NCBI RefSeq assembly: GCF_020442045.1
Contig: NZ_JAGRLA010000170.1
Span: 1 to 52,025 of the forward strand
Length of the DNA stretch: 52,025 nt
Reading direction: 5' to 3'
Origin: Bauldia sp.
Lineage (GTDB): Bacteria; Pseudomonadota; Alphaproteobacteria; Rhizobiales; Kaistiaceae
The notes beneath the pieces were generated by a model that had not been told where the DNA came from, did not search any database, and saw only the letters and a program-made list of their open reading frames with translations. Below, piece after piece: positions 17,004 through 25,759 of this stretch. The position numbers were made by a program, and so were the translations under genes. The stretch's first letter is position 1; every line of letters starts with the position of its first letter.

Positions 17004-18025
17004 CGACGCCCGAACTGGTCGTCATGGGGAGCGTGACGACCGACAACGTGCTTACCGCCGGGGGCGTGCCTCTGCCGCAGACGCAAGGTGGCAACGTCAT
17101 CTATGCCGCGCTCGGCGCGAGGATCTGGAGCGATTCGGTGGGTCTCGTCAGTCGTGCCGGGCGGGACTTCGGCCGCGGGCTGCTGGACCGCGTCGCCGCG
17201 CTCGGCATCGCCACCGACGGCATCCGGTGGCTGGACGAGCACCACGAAATGAATTGCGCCTTCCGCTACGACTCCGACGGCAACCGTGATCGCTCCTTCC
17301 CTGAAGAGGTGATGGCGACGATACCGGAAGCGGACCGCCCCCGCTTCCGCGACTACACGACATCCGGGATCGAGAACCGTTTCCGGATCTGGACCCATTT
17401 CGCGCCCGAATTCGAGGACATCCCGACGGCCTGGCGGGCGGACTCCGCCGGTTTCCACTTCGCCGCCATGCCCGTGACGCGCCACGCCGCCACGGCGGCG
17501 AAGCTCCGCGCCGCGCGTCCAGACGCTTATGTCCAGGTCGATTCCCCCTGGTATGACGTGCGCGATCCCGGCAGGCCCTATGCCGGCGAGCTGTTTCCCC
17601 GTATCGACCGCCTGCTTCCGAGCAAGGACGACATCCGCGTGGAAAGCGGCGAGGCCGACGCGGCGGCTTCGGCTGAAAGGCTGCTTGGTCGCGGCCTCGC
17701 CGCCGTCGTCATCAAATGCGGTCCGCAGGGATGCCTCATCCGCGACGCCGGCTGGCACGCCGCGGTCGCAGTGCCGTCCTGTCCGATTCATTCCGTGGAT
17801 CCGACCGGAGCGGGCGATGCCTTCTGCGGCGGCTTTCTTGCTGGTTTCCTCGCCCGTGGCGATCCGGTCGAGGCCGCGATCCGGGGAACGGTATCGGCTT
17901 CCTTTGCCGTCGAGGCGCCCGGCCCGGAGGGACTGCTGGCGGCAACCAGGGAAATGGCGGAAGAGCGCTATGCGGCGCTCGCCATCCAGACTTCAACGAC
18001 AGGATTTTGGGAAACACGAGCATGA
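17000..18025 (+). CDS. PfkB family carbohydrate/nucleoside kinase
   Basis: A 341-residue ribokinase-fold kinase. The N-terminal sugar-binding region contains GGNVIYAALGAR (30-41), and the C-terminal signature VDPTGAGDAFCGGFLAGF (266-283) carries the catalytic base D273 and the anion hole. PfkB enzymes phosphorylate sugars (ribose, fructose, 2-keto-3-deoxygluconate) or nucleosides. The start overlaps the permease stop (ATGA) and the stop overlaps the LOG gene start. The coupling to a LOG-family protein makes a ribosyl compound worth considering, but the substrate cannot be read from the sequence. Confidence 0.9.
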   Translation: MTTPELVVMGSVTTDNVLTAGGVPLPQTQGGNVIYAALGARIWSDSVGLVSRAGRDFGRGLLDRVAALGIATDGIRWLDEHHEMNCAFRYDSDGNRDRSFPEEVMATIPEADRPRFRDYTTSGIENRFRIWTHFAPEFEDIPTAWRADSAGFHFAAMPVTRHAATAAKLRAARPDAYVQVDSPWYDVRDPGRPYAGELFPRIDRLLPSKDDIRVESGEADAAASAERLLGRGLAAVVIKCGPQGCLIRDAGWHAAVAVPSCPIHSVDPTGAGDAFCGGFLAGFLARGDPVEAAIRGTVSASFAVEAPGPEGLLAATREMAEERYAALAIQTSTTGFWETRA

Positions 18026-18579
18026 TCACGATCGGCGTCATCGGCAAGAACGAACAACATGAGAAAGATGTCGTCTCCGGCGACGCCATGCAGGTAGCCT
18101 TCGAGGTTGGCAAGGCAGTTGCCGAGCTCGGCGGCGTGGTCGTCACGGGCGGACGCCGAGGCGTCATGGAAGCTTCTTCGAAGGGCGCCAAGGAAGCGGG
18201 CGGGCTGACGATCGCGTTCCTGCCCTCGCTCGATCGCCGGGACGCCAATCCTTACGTCGACATCGTCTTTCCAACCGGCCTCGGGCGTGCGCGCAACCTC
18301 CTGACGGCGCGGTCCTGCCATGCACTGATCATGATCGGCGGAAGCTGCGGGACGCTCAACGAACTGACGATCGCCTATGCCGAGGCAAGGCCGGTCGTGG
18401 TCATGGAGGGCACCGGCGGCTGGGCGGACAAGATCCGCCCGGTCCTTCACAAGGGTCGCTATATCGACGAGCGGGAGAACATCGAGGTCCACTTCGAGAC
18501 CGATCCGAGGCTCGCGGTGGAAAAAGCCTTCGCGCTGGCCCGAGAATTCGAGAACGTCGAGACGAACGACACGCCCTGA
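18022..18579 (+). CDS. LOG/TIGR00725-family protein (putative nucleotide-binding, phosphoribohydrolase-like)
   Basis: A 185-residue Rossmann-fold protein of the lysine-decarboxylase-like LOG superfamily. It has GGRRGVME (43-50), GRARN (88-92) and IGGSCGTLNE (105-114), the last corresponding to the PGGxGTxxE motif. True LOG enzymes cleave ribose-5-phosphate from cytokinin nucleotides. The shorter TIGR00725 group has no settled activity, and here the canonical Pro before GG is Ile. Last gene of the coupled operon, sharing ATGA with the kinase stop. A role in cleaving or sensing a phosphorylated ribosyl product of the kinase is inference. Confidence 0.8.
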   Translation: MITIGVIGKNEQHEKDVVSGDAMQVAFEVGKAVAELGGVVVTGGRRGVMEASSKGAKEAGGLTIAFLPSLDRRDANPYVDIVFPTGLGRARNLLTARSCHALIMIGGSCGTLNELTIAYAEARPVVVMEGTGGWADKIRPVLHKGRYIDERENIEVHFETDPRLAVEKAFALAREFENVETNDTP

Positions 18580-18712
18580 TCTCTCCTCGCTGCATCTCTA
18601 TCATAGTCCGCCCGGACGCGATCACGCGCGGATAGAGGAGAATCGACGGGGCGCCACCCTGTCGCCGGCCATGCGGCAATCATCGCTGTTGGCGGCGCGG
18701 GCCGGTGCCGTA

Positions 18713-19669
18713 TCAGACTGCGCGACCGGTACCTCTATAACCGCGCCCCTTGTCCTGTGCCGCGACCTTCTGCGGGTCGTGTCGCTGGCGATATTCCTGC
18801 GGGTTGGCTCCGACGGCACGGCGGAAAGCGCGTGCGAAATGGGCCGGCGCCGAATAGCCGAGCGTCGCCGAGATTTCGGTGACGGAGGCGTTCGTGTCGC
18901 GGAGCAGCTCGATGGCCCGCCTGGCGCGTATGGTGTTGGCGAGGGCGCGGAAGCTGGTGCCTTCGCGGTTCAGTTCGCGCTGCAGCGTGCGCACGCTAGT
19001 GTCGAGCGAATGCGCCACACCCTCGATCGAGACGGTCCCGGTCAGTACCTGCGTCCAGATTTGTGCGGAGATGACATCGTGCGGGCTGTTCAGCTTCCGC
19101 CAGTCGACGCGAACCCGCGCAATATCTCCGACCGTGAGCAGCGGGCGGGTGCCGTTTTCCCGCGGACGGCTCCTCAGACGATATTCCCTGAAGCAGACGG
19201 AGAGGGCGGGAGCATCGAAGACGACCGGACAGCCGAAGACATCCTCGAAGGCGGTGGTGCTCGGTGGCCGGGGAATGTCGAGCTCTATCCTCAGCGGTTG
19301 CCAATGGGCGGGGAGGAAGGCCCGGCATAGGCTGAGGACGATGCCGACCGAGCCAAGGGCGACGTGGATGTAGCCGGTCTGGCCCCTGGCGGCGCTCATA
19401 TAGCTCAGCCGCGCCTCGCCGTTGCCGGCCACCAGCGACATGACATCGCCCTTGCTGTGGAAGCCGATCGTCGCGATTCCCCGCCGGATCGCTTCGCCAA
19501 GGGTCGGTGCGCCGAGCATGTATCCGGCCCAGCGCCCCTTGCTGGCGATCGTCAGGTGGGGCGCGAGCAGCAGTCCGAGATACTCCTCGCCGGCGAGCCT
19601 GGCGGCGGCACAGGCGAAGCTCGTGACGACGAGGTGCGGGATGATCGTCCAGGACGAACTCCAGAACAC
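18713..19669 (-). CDS. AraC family transcriptional regulator (arabinose-binding-like N-domain)
   Basis: A 318-residue regulator with an N-terminal effector domain of the type seen in OruR/ArgR-like AraC proteins (about 15-195) and a C-terminal double helix-turn-helix (about 205-300). The second helix pair reads VTEISATLGYSAPAHFARAFRRAVGANPQEYR. The start is GTG 19669, directly after an in-frame TAG, with AGGA about 8 bases upstream, so the N-terminus is slightly shorter than many relatives. It is convergent with the LOG gene and divergent from the exported-protein cluster at 19964, whose expression it most likely controls. Confidence 0.9.
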   Translation of the reverse strand: MFWSSSWTIIPHLVVTSFACAAARLAGEEYLGLLLAPHLTIASKGRWAGYMLGAPTLGEAIRRGIATIGFHSKGDVMSLVAGNGEARLSYMSAARGQTGYIHVALGSVGIVLSLCRAFLPAHWQPLRIELDIPRPPSTTAFEDVFGCPVVFDAPALSVCFREYRLRSRPRENGTRPLLTVGDIARVRVDWRKLNSPHDVISAQIWTQVLTGTVSIEGVAHSLDTSVRTLQRELNREGTSFRALANTIRARRAIELLRDTNASVTEISATLGYSAPAHFARAFRRAVGANPQEYRQRHDPQKVAAQDKGRGYRGTGRAV

Positions 19670-19963
19670 CTACGATTCCTGCAAGGAAGGCGCCTGCAAC
19701 TTCCAGCCATAAGCCGTCCGCCCGACGGCCGGGCATGACCTGGCCGTCGCGGCTGTTCGGTGCGAGCGCAGCCGCGCATTGCACGCCTGGAAAGCGAAAA
19801 TCCGGATAATGAACGCCTGTCCTCAAAAAGCAATCTGGCGCACGCGCCTTCTGGTACCGGTGACAACCGAGGGTCGAGCGCCTGCAGAAGGGCCTCGACC
19901 TTTGCTCGGCCCGGCTTCGCGTTGCTGTCGGCCCGGAGCATCTTGCCACGGAGGGACCAGGTA
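19670..19963. promoter_or_regulatory. Divergent intergenic region between the AraC gene and the exported-protein cluster
   Basis: A 294-base gap holding the promoters of both directions. I see no open frame with coding character and no strong palindrome. GGAGGG just before 19964 is the ribosome site of the plus-strand gene. Confidence 0.5.
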
Positions 19964-20926
19964 ATGAAATTGAGTGGATTCGTTGGGCTGAGGCGCTTTT
20001 GGATTGCTGCGGCGGCGTTGGGCGCCCTCGCACTGCCGGCGTTTGCGGAAGGTGCGTGGGAAAAACTCGACCATGGAGTCGATGTCGTCCGGGAGTGTTC
20101 GGGCGACGTCGCACGGAATTGCGACGGCGTGCTTCCCGGCGAGGGACGCATCAAGGCCTGCATGGCGAAGCATCTGGCAGACCTGTCGCAGGGATGCCTC
20201 AAGGCGCTGGCCGAGCCGGAACCCGCCGTGCTTTCCGACGGCGATCACGCCGTGACGAAGCGGATCGAGAACTCCCATCTCATGCGTTACATCGAGATGT
20301 ACCTTGCCGGCATCGATCCGGAAACGGGAGACGTCGTCGCCGAATGCTATGGTACCTACGCCAACCCGGACATTCCTGCTGACAAGGATTCCTCTCCGCA
20401 GGCGCTTGTCGCGGCACTCAACATGAGCCAGATCAAGGAGCAGTACGGCGTTCTGGGTGCGTCCCTGAACGGCCCCAAACTTTGGACTCCGGACTGGTTC
20501 GAGGTCGAAGTCGGTGTGGTGCGTGAGTTCGGTGGGCTGAAGGCGCCCTGGACCGCCCAGCTGAACATGGGCAAGAACCTGAGCATCCACACCATCAAGC
20601 CATACGAGCCCCAGAAAATCGCCCGGAAGAGCGCGATCAACTGGAACAAGGGCACCAGGGTGATGCTCATCGACGATGCCGATGGCAACACCTGGATCAT
20701 GAAAGGCTTCGAGCTGGGCCTGAAGCCGCAACACACCTACGAAGACTTCATGGCCGCCGGGGAAGCCAACTTCAAGAAGCTTCCTGAGGGGTGGAAGGTG
20801 CGTGTCGTGGAACTGGAACAGGACAACCACGAAGTCCCGGAAGGTGGGGTCGCAACGATCATGTTGGACGAATTCTTCAACGTCTACGACAAGACCGGCC
20901 CCGGAATGAGCAACTACAAACCATAG
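19964..20926 (+). CDS. Exported protein with a cysteine-rich (GLG1-like) repeat, unknown function
   Basis: A 320-residue protein with signal peptide MKLSGFVGLRRFWIAAAAL ending at AFA-EG near residue 25. An N-terminal Cys-rich repeat CSGDVARNCDGVLPGEGRIKAC (about 39-60) plus a further Cys in LSQGC has the spacing of GLG1/cysteine-rich repeats found in small bacterial exported proteins. The remainder (about 85-320) has no domain I recognise; it includes YANPDIPADKD and PEGWKVRVVELEQDNHEVP. GGAGGG precedes the ATG. It heads a row of three exported proteins and is followed by a perfect 13-bp stem-loop. Confidence 0.8.
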   Translation: MKLSGFVGLRRFWIAAAALGALALPAFAEGAWEKLDHGVDVVRECSGDVARNCDGVLPGEGRIKACMAKHLADLSQGCLKALAEPEPAVLSDGDHAVTKRIENSHLMRYIEMYLAGIDPETGDVVAECYGTYANPDIPADKDSSPQALVAALNMSQIKEQYGVLGASLNGPKLWTPDWFEVEVGVVREFGGLKAPWTAQLNMGKNLSIHTIKPYEPQKIARKSAINWNKGTRVMLIDDADGNTWIMKGFELGLKPQHTYEDFMAAGEANFKKLPEGWKVRVVELEQDNHEVPEGGVATIMLDEFFNVYDKTGPGMSNYKP

Positions 20927-20940
20927 ACTTGGCAATCACA

Positions 20941-20974
20941 GGGTTAGCCGCCGTGAAATGGCGGCGGCTAACCC
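20941..20974 (+). terminator. Perfect 13-bp stem-loop between two exported-protein genes
   Basis: GGGTTAGCCGCCG (20941-20953) pairs exactly with CGGCGGCTAACCC (20962-20974) around an 8-base loop, 15 bases after the stop of the Cys-rich protein. No T tract follows, so it may be a processing or stability element or a Rho-assisted terminator rather than an intrinsic one. Confidence 0.55.
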
Positions 20975-21053
20975 GTCGCTTGCTTAGCCGCGCTCCGGGC
21001 CGGTGGGTCAAGTGCCGATTGGAAGCAGTCGTAATCACGCGAAGGGTGAATCG

Positions 21054-22478
21054 ATGGCCCGCCTGATTTTGCTAGCTGTCACAGCGTTGCTGGGCCTGAC
21101 GGCATCCCCGTCGACCATGGCCGCGGAGGAACGTCCCTCGACGGGCGAGATCCAGGCGATTGCCGAACAGGCGGCAATCTATTCGCTGCCGATGGTGATG
21201 AACTACGGGACCATGTACGCCTATGCCGTCGACAGGGATGGACCGCAATTCAAGGGACCCTTCAACAAACTCGTCAACGAGGCGAAGGTCTACACGCCGG
21301 CCGATACGGCGGTCATCCTGCCCAACAGCGATACGCCTTATTCGTTCGTCTGGATGGACCTGCGCGCCGAGCCGCAGGTTGTCTGCGTGCCCGAGATACC
21401 GAAGGATCGGTATTATTCCGTCCAGCTTGTTTCACTCTACACCTACAACTTCGGCTACATCGGCAGCCGCGCGACGGGAAACGATCAAGGCTGCTATCTG
21501 ATTACCGGTCCGTCCTGGACCGGAGAGAAGCCCGCAAGGATCGACAGGGCCTTCGAATCCGGTACCGATTTCGCCTTCGTCATCTTCCGGACCCAGCTTT
21601 TCGATCCGGCTGACATCGACAATGTGAAGGCCATACAGGCGAAATACAGCGTCCAGTCGCTTTCCGCGTTTCTCGATGAGAAGCCCCCGCAACCGGCCCC
21701 TCCGGTGGAATGGCCGAAGATCGACAAGGAATCGGCGGCGAAAGACCCGTTGGGCTACCTGTCCTTCCTGCTCCAGTTTGCACCGGCGACAGGTTCCGCC
21801 GCCGTCGAGAAGCCGCTGCGGCAGAAGTTCGCCAGCATCGGGATCGTGCCGGGCAAGCCCTTCTCGACCGAGGGGTGGTCCGACCAGGAAAAGGCGGCGC
21901 TGATCGAGGGACTCAAGAACGGCGCCAAAAAGATCCACGAGCGCGCCGGGGATTGGGGGCACGAAGTCCACGGTTGGCAGATCAGCAAGGAGGGCTTCGG
22001 GTCCCGGGCGATACTCGGCGAGGACTATCTCCTGAGGGCAGCGGCAGCCGTCAAAGGCATCTACGGCAACGATGCGGCCGAGGCCCTTTATCCATTTGCC
22101 GAAAAGGACGGCAGCGGCGTGGCGCTGGACAGCAGCAAAGACCGGTACACGCTGACTTTCCCGCCGGGCGGACTGCCGCCGGTTCACGCTTTCTGGTCCG
22201 TCACCATGTACGACGCCAGGACCAGGTTGTTGGTCGCGAACAAGATCGGCCGATACCTCGTCAACTCGCCCATGCTGCCCGACCTCAAGAAGAACGCCGA
22301 TGGCGCAGTCGAGCTCCACATCCAGAAGGACGAGCCGACCGATCCCGACGAAAAGGCCAGCTGGCTGCCGGCGCCGGACGGACCTTTCCTCCTCGTCATG
22401 CGGCTCTACTGGCCGGAAGCCGCGGCGCTGAGCGGAGCATGGGCTCCGCCGTCCGTGTCGAAAGGCGACGTGAACTGA
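21054..22478 (+). CDS. Exported DUF1254/DUF1214 domain protein
   Basis: A 474-residue protein with signal peptide MARLILLAVTALLGLTASP ending at MAA-EE near 24. The DUF1254 region (about 40-180) contains AIYSLPMVMNYGTMYAYAVD and SDTPYSFVWMDLRAEP; the DUF1214 region (about 345-455) contains FPPGGLPPVHAFWSVTMYD and LHIQKDEP. This two-domain architecture is widespread in proteobacteria, and no activity is firmly established that I know of. ATG 21054 has AAGGG upstream and gives the signal peptide. It sits in the exported trio; a shared envelope role is inferred. Confidence 0.9.
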   Translation: MARLILLAVTALLGLTASPSTMAAEERPSTGEIQAIAEQAAIYSLPMVMNYGTMYAYAVDRDGPQFKGPFNKLVNEAKVYTPADTAVILPNSDTPYSFVWMDLRAEPQVVCVPEIPKDRYYSVQLVSLYTYNFGYIGSRATGNDQGCYLITGPSWTGEKPARIDRAFESGTDFAFVIFRTQLFDPADIDNVKAIQAKYSVQSLSAFLDEKPPQPAPPVEWPKIDKESAAKDPLGYLSFLLQFAPATGSAAVEKPLRQKFASIGIVPGKPFSTEGWSDQEKAALIEGLKNGAKKIHERAGDWGHEVHGWQISKEGFGSRAILGEDYLLRAAAAVKGIYGNDAAEALYPFAEKDGSGVALDSSKDRYTLTFPPGGLPPVHAFWSVTMYDARTRLLVANKIGRYLVNSPMLPDLKKNADGAVELHIQKDEPTDPDEKASWLPAPDGPFLLVMRLYWPEAAALSGAWAPPSVSKGDVN

Positions 22479-22573
22479 TCACTGACCAGGTTGGGATGCC
22501 GTCGTCAGTGCGTGGATCGATGCCGACGACATCCCCGCAAATTCAAGAGTCATCGAAGAAAGGAACGACAGTG

Positions 22574-23245
22574 ATGAAGTCAAGACATCATGCCGTGATC
22601 ACGGCGATGGGGCTGCTCGTGGCAGGGTTTCTGTCAGGGCCTCAGGCAGCAACGGCGCAGGATGCGATCCAGGCTCCCGCATCGAAGCAGATCGGTAAGA
22701 CGACCGGCGAGGACCAGGCCATGGTCCCGTCGCTGATCGTCATGAACGCGCGTGGTGCGACCCTGACCAGCGACACCCTCACCCTCGACGGCGTGGCGCC
22801 CAACCTGATCATCTTCGCCGATCGTCCGGTCCGGGCAGCCGGCCATATGCTGGTCGCGCATATGGTCGAGGACTGGGCCGTCGGAAATGACAGCTTCGGA
22901 GAGCAGCCGCCTAATGCAACGGTTTCGGTGTTCAGCGAGACCGGCGACACGGTGACGGATGCCGTTGTCGTCCTGAAGTCCCCCAAACTCGAAGGCGACA
23001 AGCTGACATTCGCCGTCGAGGTTCTCGAGGGTGATCTTCAGAGCGCCAAAGGGGCTGCGGCGGTCTTTGTCGACATCTTCGGCGTCAGGCGTCGGGCCTT
23101 TCGTCGTGGCGCCTATTATGGTGCGGCGGTCGGTGCTGCCGCGACAGCCGGCGTGGCGGCAACCGCGGCCGTTGCCGCGGCACCCTACTACCCGCCGCCG
23201 CCGGCGGCCTACTGCGGGTACTACCCCTATCCGCCCTGCTACTAA
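22574..23245 (+). CDS. Exported hypothetical protein with Ala/Gly helix and Tyr/Pro-rich tail
   Basis: A 223-residue protein with signal peptide MKSRHHAVITAMGLLVAGFL ending at ATA-QD near 29. The middle (about 45-165) is a beta-rich region with TLTSDTLTLDGVAPNLIIFADRP and VEDWAVGNDSFGEQPPNA. It ends in FRRGAYYGAAVGAAATAG, a hydrophobic Ala-rich helix, and a Tyr/Pro-rich tail with two Cys. The tail may anchor or line the envelope. GTG 22571 and ATG 22574 are adjacent in frame; AAAGGA upstream fits either. Function unknown. Confidence 0.8.
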   Translation: MKSRHHAVITAMGLLVAGFLSGPQAATAQDAIQAPASKQIGKTTGEDQAMVPSLIVMNARGATLTSDTLTLDGVAPNLIIFADRPVRAAGHMLVAHMVEDWAVGNDSFGEQPPNATVSVFSETGDTVTDAVVVLKSPKLEGDKLTFAVEVLEGDLQSAKGAAAVFVDIFGVRRRAFRRGAYYGAAVGAAATAGVAATAAVAAAPYYPPPPAAYCGYYPYPPCY

Positions 23246-23250
23246 GAGAT

Positions 23251-23290
23251 TGGCCGGCGGTGTCTCGGACATGCGAGCCGGCGCCGGCCA
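23251..23290 (+). terminator. Stem-loop after the exported-protein cluster
   Basis: TGGCCGGCG (23251-23259) and CGCCGGCCA (23282-23290) are exact complements around a 22-base loop, followed by CATTTC, 5 bases after the stop codon. It is a probable transcription end for the three-gene cluster, with only a weak T tract. Confidence 0.5.
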
Positions 23291-23330
23291 CATTTCACGA
23301 TGCGGTGGAAGGGTCGGCGCCCGAATGACC

Positions 23331-23395
23331 ATCTCAGGTCTTTGCCGGGTGATACGCTGGCGGAGGGAGAGGAACCCGGTTCCAACATTCTCCGC
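23331..23395. repeat. Interspersed 65-bp repeat, copy 1
   Basis: This segment matches 39932-39996 in the same orientation with about 4 mismatches in 65. Weaker similarity continues about 16 bases to the left. It contains CCGGGT and ACCCGG, plus GGCGGAG and CTCCGCC, so it can fold. It lies in a 267-base gap with no gene. It resembles the short palindromic mosaic repeats of Rhizobiales chromosomes (RIME-like); that class is inferred. Confidence 0.75.
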
Positions 23396-23512
23396 CCGAC
23401 GAGCCGCTTGTCAGGAGCCTGCAAGCCGGTCGGGACTTAAGAAGTGGATATCTGCGCCCGAGAGCTGCACGTGCTCCAGGTCATCGCGGGCTTGTAAAGC
23501 ACCGACCGGCCT

Positions 23513-25630
23513 TTAGAGGCTCGTCGGACCCGATACGGCCACCTCGCCCGCGGAAAGAGCGCCATTGGCAATGAACAGTCCTATCCCACCGTTGCGAAGT
23601 GGGGTTGCCGAGTCGTCTCGCGCCACAAGCCGAACGCCGCCCAAATTGGCCATGAGATCCAAGCCCAGGACAGCAATGCGGATGTCGATCGGCGATTCAA
23701 GCCTGAGTTCGAAGGGAGCGCTCGCCAAGACGGTCGTCGTCTCGTCATGAACCCGAACGAGCTCCACCAGCCCGGCCTTGGTCAGGCGCACGCCGTAGTA
23801 GCGCCGCAGCCCCTGGACCCGCACAGCCACACCGCCATAGTCGCCGAGATGAATGGCAATCGTCGCATGCACCGCGTAGTCGGTCCATTCGCGGGTGCCA
23901 TGGATGATGATACCCTCTTCCCGGTCTTGTGAAATCCGGAAGCTTGGAGGGAATCGCTTCGAAAAGGAGCTGACCGCATTGACCCAGGACCTCAGCCAGA
24001 AATCGCCGTCGCCAGTGGGTCGGTGCAGGCGCAGCTCGGGAGCCCCGTCCCAGCGGAGGAAATCAAGAATGAGCTGGCCGTCTCCACGCGGGCCGGCGGA
24101 CATGATCGCGAGTCCGATTTCGCCGACCGGCTGACCGTCGAAATCGGGCAACCTCCATTCCAGATGCGCCTCTTCACCGGCGGCCAGTGTGACGGGGTCG
24201 CCATCGACGTCGCGGAGTCGATCATCGCCGTCGTAGACGCGTACCCGGAGCCGCACGGTAATTGCGCCGCTGTTGGCCTCGTGCGCGACAACGCGAGCAA
24301 TCACCCTCTGCCCGGGATAGACCAGTGGGGTGGCCATGAGGTCGTAGGTCCTCATGGCGACGACCTCCGGCGGCGAGAAGGTCGGGGTCATGGCGGCGGC
24401 CACCTGGCCCGGGCCCAGGGCCTGATAGCCGATCGAGAGCGCGCGTGAGGTGCCAAACTTCACGTTTTCGACCCGCGTGGTCCTGCTTATGCCGTCGCCG
24501 GCTTGCGGCCGGAAGCCCTGCACGCTGCCCGGCAGCGAAAAATGGTAGCGAGCCCCGTCCTTCGGCTGCCGTAGCGGTCGTCTCCCCGCGAGCCTCAGTC
24601 CGAGATCGGCGAGGTAGTAGGCGGTGCGAACGGCATCGTTTATGGAATTGCCGCCATCGGCCGAGGAGATCAGGAGACGATCGGCGATCGGGCCGCGCCA
24701 GTCGGGTCCGGCATCAAGACCGTCCAGGCCGAGCATGATTCCCATCAAGCAGCCGACATTGCCGGCATTGCAGTCCGTGTCCCACCCCGATGTGTTGACA
24801 ATCATTTGGGCCCGCTGGAAATCGTCGGGGGCATAGAGCACGGCCATGATCATCAGCGCGTGGTTTGGCACCACATGGCAGTTTCCGGGATATCTGTCGT
24901 AGCCGTAGATCGCCTCGATCTTCCGTCTCGTCTCCTGCCAGTCGGAGTATTGCCGATGCCACGAACGGATATCGGCGATGAGCCGCGCGATAGGCGATCG
25001 CTCCGGTATGACCGAGAGCCCGGTGTCGAGGAGGTGATCCACATCGCTTGAAGTGAATGCCTCGGCTTCCATCGCCGCCCACAGCATGGCCGCGTGGACG
25101 GCAGCGCCGTCGTGGCTGACGCTGCCGGCTTGCTCGGCGAAACGCGCCGCCAGCTTGGGCTGGCCGGGTGCTACCAACGCCCAGCCGTCGACGAAGATCT
25201 GCGCGCCGATCTGTTCCGCCACGCTCGATCCATTGATGGCGATGGAGCCGGATCGCGGTGCAGGCACGCCCTTTTTGAGGTTGAGCCAGGCGGTGTGTTC
25301 GGTCGAGTTGCCGTTTCCGCCCCACCAGAGGATGGATCGATGCTCGACGATATAGTTGAGCCACGTCTTGCCGATCTCCTCGGCCGACAGGTCCGGCTGG
25401 ACCCCGTGGTCCTCCAGCGCCCGCACGAAAGTGAAGGTGCCGGCGATATCGTCGTCGGTGACGACCAGCGGCTGGCCGAGGCGCTCGTGGACGAAATACT
25501 CGATGGGCCCGAGCTCCTCGATGATGCTTTGGTAGGTCCATCCCTCGAAGGGCCGTCCGAGATAGACGCCGATGAGCTTGCCGAGAACGCCGGCATAGAC
25601 GCGCTCGAGGTAGTCGTCAGGTATCCGCAT
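23513..25630 (-). CDS. ADP-ribosylglycohydrolase-fold protein with C-terminal lectin-like domain
   Basis: A 705-residue protein. Residues about 5-345 are an ADP-ribosylglycohydrolase domain with its di-metal motifs: TDDD at 58-61, SHDG at 172-175 and SGWDTDCNAGN at 281-291. Residues about 420-530 form a beta-sandwich linker, and about 560-700 form a concanavalin-type sandwich (HGTREWTDY, DYGGVAVRVQG). No signal peptide. ATG 25630 is the first start inside the domain; the longer open frame upstream overlaps the divergent LacI gene and is noise. The neighbourhood (LacI, sugar transporter, GH172) suggests hydrolysis of a ribosyl- or furanosyl-type glycoside rather than protein de-ADP-ribosylation. 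That substrate is inference. Confidence 0.88.
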   Translation of the reverse strand: MRIPDDYLERVYAGVLGKLIGVYLGRPFEGWTYQSIIEELGPIEYFVHERLGQPLVVTDDDIAGTFTFVRALEDHGVQPDLSAEEIGKTWLNYIVEHRSILWWGGNGNSTEHTAWLNLKKGVPAPRSGSIAINGSSVAEQIGAQIFVDGWALVAPGQPKLAARFAEQAGSVSHDGAAVHAAMLWAAMEAEAFTSSDVDHLLDTGLSVIPERSPIARLIADIRSWHRQYSDWQETRRKIEAIYGYDRYPGNCHVVPNHALMIMAVLYAPDDFQRAQMIVNTSGWDTDCNAGNVGCLMGIMLGLDGLDAGPDWRGPIADRLLISSADGGNSINDAVRTAYYLADLGLRLAGRRPLRQPKDGARYHFSLPGSVQGFRPQAGDGISRTTRVENVKFGTSRALSIGYQALGPGQVAAAMTPTFSPPEVVAMRTYDLMATPLVYPGQRVIARVVAHEANSGAITVRLRVRVYDGDDRLRDVDGDPVTLAAGEEAHLEWRLPDFDGQPVGEIGLAIMSAGPRGDGQLILDFLRWDGAPELRLHRPTGDGDFWLRSWVNAVSSFSKRFPPSFRISQDREEGIIIHGTREWTDYAVHATIAIHLGDYGGVAVRVQGLRRYYGVRLTKAGLVELVRVHDETTTVLASAPFELRLESPIDIRIAVLGLDLMANLGGVRLVARDDSATPLRNGGIGLFIANGALSAGEVAVSGPTSL

Positions 25631-25701
25631 GGTCCGTTCGTCCCCCCGTTTCAATGCCGGGCTTCGCTGCTCCGTTTTTGCCGGGGCGCGTGTTGACCAC
25701 A

Positions 25702-25737
25702 GAAATCGATTTGCAAATTGATTTGCAAATCGATTTC
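25702..25737. promoter_or_regulatory. Operator of three tandem 12-bp repeats forming a near-perfect palindrome
   Basis: Between the divergent ADP-ribosylglycohydrolase and LacI genes, AAATCGATTTGC (25703-25714), AAATTGATTTGC (25715-25726) and AAATCGATTT (25727-25736) follow head to tail. Each AAATCGATTT and each ATTTGCAAAT junction is itself palindromic, and the whole block is palindromic except at the centre. LacI-family dimers read AT-rich palindromes of this type, so the LacI protein beside it very likely binds here and controls both directions. Confidence 0.85.
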
Positions 25738-25759
25738 TTTTGAATTCATATAGCACGCC

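Noticed and set aside
18580..18712. TCTCCTC ... GAGGAGA inverted repeat between the convergent LOG and AraC genes
   Set aside because: The 46-base spacer and lack of a T tract make a terminator call unsupported.
22479..22573. GTCGTC/GACGAC dyad before the third exported-protein gene
   Set aside because: The stem is only about six base pairs with an imperfect extension, too weak to call in GC-rich DNA.
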